From JBPYFK01 sp051984675 (GTDB lineage Bacteria; Actinomycetota; Actinomycetes; Mycobacteriales; Pseudonocardiaceae): a stretch of DNA of 15,509 bases. Shown here in pieces: positions 12,639 to 15,509 of this stretch. The notes under the pieces were generated by a model that was not told the DNA's origin, made no database searches, and saw nothing but the letters and a program-made list of their open reading frames with translations. Position 1 is the first letter of the stretch, and each line of letters begins with the position of its first letter. Where the stretch lies: contig JBPYFK010000175.1 in the NCBI GenBank assembly GCA_051984675.1, positions 1 through 15,509 on the forward strand, written 5' to 3'. The position numbers and the translations under genes were made by a program.

Positions 12639-14140
12639 TGCCCGCAGGCAGCGAGGATCAGCTCGCGGACGCGCTTGGCGTCGGCCTGACCCTTGGTCGC
12701 CTTCATGACCGCGCCGACGATCGCCCCGGCCGCCTGCACCTTTCCGCCACGGATCTTGTCCGCGACGTCCGGCTGCGCCGCCAGCGCCTCGTCCACCGCG
12801 GCCTGCAGCGCGGAGTCGTCGGAGACGACCTCCAGGCCCTGCGCGGCGATCACCTCGTCCGGTTCGCCCTGGCCCTGCAGCACTCCGTCGACCACCTGCC
12901 GGGCGAGCTTGTTGGTCAGCTTGCCGTCGTTCACCAGCTCAATCACCCGCGCGACCTGGGCCGGCGTGATCGCCAACTGGTCGAGGTCGACACCCCGCGT
13001 GTTCGCCTGCTGCGCCAGGTAGGCCACCCACCACGACCGGGCTTCGGCCGGCGCGGCACCGGCGTCGACGGTCGCGGTGATCAGGTCCAGCGCACCGGCG
13101 TTGACCAGGTCCCGCAGTTCCTCGTCGGAGAGCTTCCACTCCTGCTGCACCCGCTTGCGCCGCTCCCACGGCAGCTCGGGCAGCGTGGTGCGGAGGTCCT
13201 CGACCCACTCGCGCGACGGGGCGATCGGGACCAGGTCCGGCTCCGGGAAGTACCGGTAGTCCTCGGCGGTCTCCTTGCGCCGACCGGGCGAGGTGGACGC
13301 GCTGCTCTCGTCGAAGTGGCGGGTCTCCTGGACGATCTCCTCGCCGGCCAGCAGCACGGCCGCCTGGCGCCGCATCTCGTACCGCACCGCCCGCTCGACA
13401 CTGCGCAGGGAGTTCACGTTCTTGGTCTCCGTGCGGGTCCCGAACTGGCTGCTGCCCTTCGGGCTCAGCGACACGTTCGCGTCGCAGCGCAGCGAACCCT
13501 GGTCCATGCGCACGTCAGAGACATCCAGGGCACGCAGCAGGTCACGCAGCGCCGTCACGTACGCGCGGGCGACCTCGGGCGCTCGCGCGCCCGCGCCGAC
13601 GATCGGTTTGGTGACGATCTCGATCAGCGGCACCCCGGCGCGGTTGTAGTCCAGCAGCGAGTGCGCCGCGCCGTGGATGCGGCCGGTCGCGCCGCCGACG
13701 TGCAGCGACTTGCCGGTGTCCTCCTCCATGTGGGCACGCTCGATGCCCACCCGGAACGTCTCGCCGTCGTCGAGGACGACGTCCAGGTGACCGTCGTAGA
13801 CGATCGGCTCGTCGTACTGCGAGGTCTGGAAGTTCTTCGGCATGTCCGGGTAGAAGTAGTTCTTCCGGGCGAACCGACACCACTCCGCGACCTGACCGCC
13901 CAGCGCCAGCCCGATACGGATCACCGACTCGACGGCCTTGCCGTTGAGCACCGGCAGCGAGCCCGGCAACCCCAGGCAGGTCGGGCAGACCAGGGTGTTC
14001 GGCTCCGCGCCGAAGGTGTTCGCGCAGCCGCAGAACATCTTCGTCTTCGTGGACAGCTCGACGTGGACCTCAAGCCCGAGCACCGGGTCGAAGCGCTCGA
14101 CGACCTCGTCGTAGTCCAGCAGTTCGGCGACCGCGGTCAT
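12635..14140 (-). CDS. gatB: Asp-tRNA(Asn)/Glu-tRNA(Gln) amidotransferase subunit B
   Basis: GatB is the tRNA-binding kinase subunit of GatCAB. It phosphorylates the misacylated Glu or Asp, and the ammonia released by GatA then converts it to Gln or Asn on the tRNA. The 501-residue protein has the opening FDPVLGLEVHVELSTKTKMFCGC and the zinc-binding cysteines Cys37, Cys39, Cys52 and Cys55 (C-x-C-x12-C-x2-C). The central catalytic cradle includes NYFYPDMPKNFQTSQYD, a HMEEDTGKSLH loop, DYNRAGVPLIEIVT and RCDANVS. The C-terminal Yqey-like tRNA-binding domain occupies about 350-500. ATG at 14140 has GAGG close upstream and overlaps the stop of the small preceding gene by ATGA, indicating coupled translation. 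Confidence 0.97.
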   Translation of the reverse strand: MTAVAELLDYDEVVERFDPVLGLEVHVELSTKTKMFCGCANTFGAEPNTLVCPTCLGLPGSLPVLNGKAVESVIRIGLALGGQVAEWCRFARKNYFYPDMPKNFQTSQYDEPIVYDGHLDVVLDDGETFRVGIERAHMEEDTGKSLHVGGATGRIHGAAHSLLDYNRAGVPLIEIVTKPIVGAGARAPEVARAYVTALRDLLRALDVSDVRMDQGSLRCDANVSLSPKGSSQFGTRTETKNVNSLRSVERAVRYEMRRQAAVLLAGEEIVQETRHFDESSASTSPGRRKETAEDYRYFPEPDLVPIAPSREWVEDLRTTLPELPWERRKRVQQEWKLSDEELRDLVNAGALDLITATVDAGAAPAEARSWWVAYLAQQANTRGVDLDQLAITPAQVARVIELVNDGKLTNKLARQVVDGVLQGQGEPDEVIAAQGLEVVSDDSALQAAVDEALAAQPDVADKIRGGKVQAAGAIVGAVMKATKGQADAKRVRELILAACGQ

Positions 14141-14334
14141 GATTCCTCGTCCCCCTTGCGCAGCGCTCGCACGGCCAGCGCCGACCCGGTGAGCAGTCCC
14201 GCCGCGGACACGGCGGCATCCAGCAGGGCCAACCGGTCGTTCTTGTCCCGAGCCTCGCGCAGCTTGCTCCGCAGGCCGTAGGCCGCGCCCACCTGCGAGG
14301 CCAGCAGGAACGCTGCCTTGATCTTGGGGTTCAT
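14137..14334 (-). CDS. Small protein of unknown function between gatA and gatB
   Basis: The 65-residue product has two helical hydrophobic stretches (about 7-21, AAFLLASQVGAAYGL, and 35-57, LALLDAAVSAAGLLTGSALAV). A highly charged segment SKLREARDKNDR lies between them and a charged tail RALRKGDEES ends the protein. I do not recognise a family. It could be a small membrane or membrane-surface protein, or a helical hairpin. The ATG at 14334 has GGAGGT six bases upstream and shares its A with the final base of the gatA stop (TGATG). A GTG one codon earlier is too close to that site. Its stop overlaps the gatB start by four bases. Tight coupling on both sides and normal codon use argue that it is a real gene of the gat operon. 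M. tuberculosis has pfkA at this position, so it is not a general part of the amidotransferase. Confidence 0.75.
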   Translation of the reverse strand: MNPKIKAAFLLASQVGAAYGLRSKLREARDKNDRLALLDAAVSAAGLLTGSALAVRALRKGDEES

Positions 14335-15509
14335 CACGCTACCTCCAGACGCGGAACACGGTCGATCAGTGCGCCGCCGGCGGCGGCGTCACGCGCGGTT
14401 TCGTAGGCGGCGCCTACGCGGTAGAGCCGGTCGTCGGCCAGCGCCGGAGCCATGATCTGCAGACCGACCGGCAGATCGTCCTCATCGGACAGTCCACAGG
14501 GGACGCTCATGGCGGCGTTGCCGGCGAGGTTCGCCGGGATCGTGCACAGGTCCGCGAGGTACATCGCCATGGGGTCGTCCACCCGCTCGCCGATGCGGAA
14601 CGCGGTCGTGGGCGTGGTCGGCGACACCAGCACGTCCACCTTGCCGAAGGCGGCCTCGAAATCCTGGGTGATCAGAGTGCGGACCTTCTGCGCCTGGCCG
14701 TAGTAGGCGTCGTAGTAACCCGACGACAGCGCGTACGTCCCGATCATGATCCGCCGCTTGACCTCCGGGCCGAACCCGGCCTCCCGGGTCAGCGACATGA
14801 CCTCCTCGGTGCTGCGCGAACCGTCGTCGCCCACCCGTAGGCCGTAGCGCATGGCGTCGAACCGGGCCAGGTTCGACGAGCACTCGCTCGGCGCGATCAG
14901 GTAGTACGCGGCAAGCGCATAGTCGAAGTGCGGGCAGGACACCTCTAAGACCGTCGCCCCCAGACCGCGCAACGTCGAGACCGCCTCCTCGAATGCGGCC
15001 AAGACGCCGGGTTGGTAACCCTCGCCGCCGAGTTCCCGCACCACCGCGACTCGTACTCCGGTGAGGTCGGCGCGCGCCCCTTCGCGTGCCGCGGCGGCCA
15101 CGGGCGGCACCGGCTGCGGGATCGAGGTTGAGTCCAGCGGATCGTGGCCGCCCATCACCTCGTGCAGCAACGCCGCATCGAGCACGGTCCGGCCGAATGG
15201 CCCGGCCTGGTCGAGTGACGAGGAGAACGCGATCAACCCGTATCGCGACACCCCGCCGTAGGTCGGCTTGTGCCCGACAATGCCGGTAACGGCGGCCGGC
15301 TGCCGGATCGAGCCTCCGGTGTCCGTTCCGATGCCGAGCGGAGCCTCGAGCGCGGAAACCGCGGCGGCCGAGCCGCCTGACGATCCGCCGGGGATGCGGC
15401 CCAGGTCCCAGGGATTGTGGGTCGGGTGGAACGCGGAATTCTCCGTGGATGAGCCCATAGCGAACTCGTCCATATTGGTCTTGCCGAGCATCACGATCCC
15501 GGCGTCCTT
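14334..15509 (-). CDS. gatA: Asp-tRNA(Asn)/Glu-tRNA(Gln) amidotransferase subunit A, 3' part
   Basis: GatA is the glutaminase of GatCAB, an amidase-signature enzyme that frees ammonia for transfer to the tRNA-bound amino acid. The window holds the last 391 codons; about 100 N-terminal residues, including the first catalytic lysine, lie beyond the right edge. Counting from the first visible residue, the cis-Ser of the triad is Ser43 in PGGSSGGSAAAV (40-51) and the nucleophile Ser67 in GTDTGGSIRQPA (61-72), with the expected 24-residue spacing. The frame is open to the edge (KDAGIVMLGKTNMDEFAMGSS), so internal start codons near 15494 are not the true start. gatC would be expected further right. 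Confidence 0.96.
   Translation of the reverse strand, partial: KDAGIVMLGKTNMDEFAMGSSTENSAFHPTHNPWDLGRIPGGSSGGSAAAVSALEAPLGIGTDTGGSIRQPAAVTGIVGHKPTYGGVSRYGLIAFSSSLDQAGPFGRTVLDAALLHEVMGGHDPLDSTSIPQPVPPVAAAAREGARADLTGVRVAVVRELGGEGYQPGVLAAFEEAVSTLRGLGATVLEVSCPHFDYALAAYYLIAPSECSSNLARFDAMRYGLRVGDDGSRSTEEVMSLTREAGFGPEVKRRIMIGTYALSSGYYDAYYGQAQKVRTLITQDFEAAFGKVDVLVSPTTPTTAFRIGERVDDPMAMYLADLCTIPANLAGNAAMSVPCGLSDEDDLPVGLQIMAPALADDRLYRVGAAYETARDAAAGGALIDRVPRLEVA

Noticed and set aside
12170..14281. Plus-strand open frame of about 700 codons across the lppZ end and gatB
   Set aside because: It overlaps two well-recognised genes, has Arg/Val/His-rich shadow composition and no ribosome site; a product of codon bias.

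Overview
This window is a block of core biosynthetic chromosome from a high-GC actinobacterium, most likely a member of the Pseudonocardiaceae or a relative. The evidence is the strongly GC-biased third codon positions, frequent GTG starts, a DUF397 protein, and a gene order that closely follows the leuB-serA1-ilvC-ilvN-ilvB1-cfp6-doxX-lppZ-gatB-gatA block of Mycobacterium tuberculosis (recalled from memory, not searched). It holds no mobile element, CRISPR array, tRNA, rRNA or defence cassette. No gene-free stretch exceeds 300 bases; the two longest (about 290 bases each) lie before leuB and before ilvB.

Left part (1-7763, all minus strand): from right to left in transcription order come the ilvB control region, ilvB, ilvN and ilvC, then a lone DUF397 gene, serA, leuB and the 5' part of ilvE. 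IlvBN and IlvC make the first two steps of isoleucine/valine synthesis, IlvD (at 8491) the third, IlvE the last transamination, and LeuB is the leucine-branch dehydrogenase. SerA starts serine synthesis. The best-supported regulatory element is ahead of ilvB: a sigma-70-type promoter, an apparently leaderless 16-residue leader peptide (MPRLFDLLVISGRVDA) with consecutive Leu-Leu-Val-Ile codons, a leader hairpin, and a U6-tailed intrinsic terminator. This is the full anatomy of a transcription attenuator for branched-chain amino acids.

Middle part (7832-12575): a divergent gene for a CFP6-like two-helix membrane PH-domain protein with a collagen-like hexapeptide repeat, then ilvD of the long E. 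coli/Streptomyces type, a strong convergent terminator, a DoxX-family membrane protein (minus) and an LppZ-like beta-propeller lipoprotein (plus). The envelope genes cfp6, doxX and lppZ are also linked to ilvB in mycobacteria; ilvD appears to be inserted among them here.

Right part (12635-15509, minus): gatA (N-terminus cut by the window edge), a 65-residue two-hydrophobic-segment protein of unknown function, and gatB, with 1-base and 4-base overlaps that indicate one translationally coupled operon for the Glu-tRNA(Gln)/Asp-tRNA(Asn) amidotransferase.

Points worth a second look: the ilvB attenuator and an inverted repeat over its -35 box; three short tandem-repeat arrays at gene borders that share a TCACTG motif; several TANNNT-N7/8-start arrangements suggesting leaderless mRNAs; the small gene inside the gat operon; and the repeat-bearing N-terminus of the CFP6-like protein. 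I found no convincing wholly new system.
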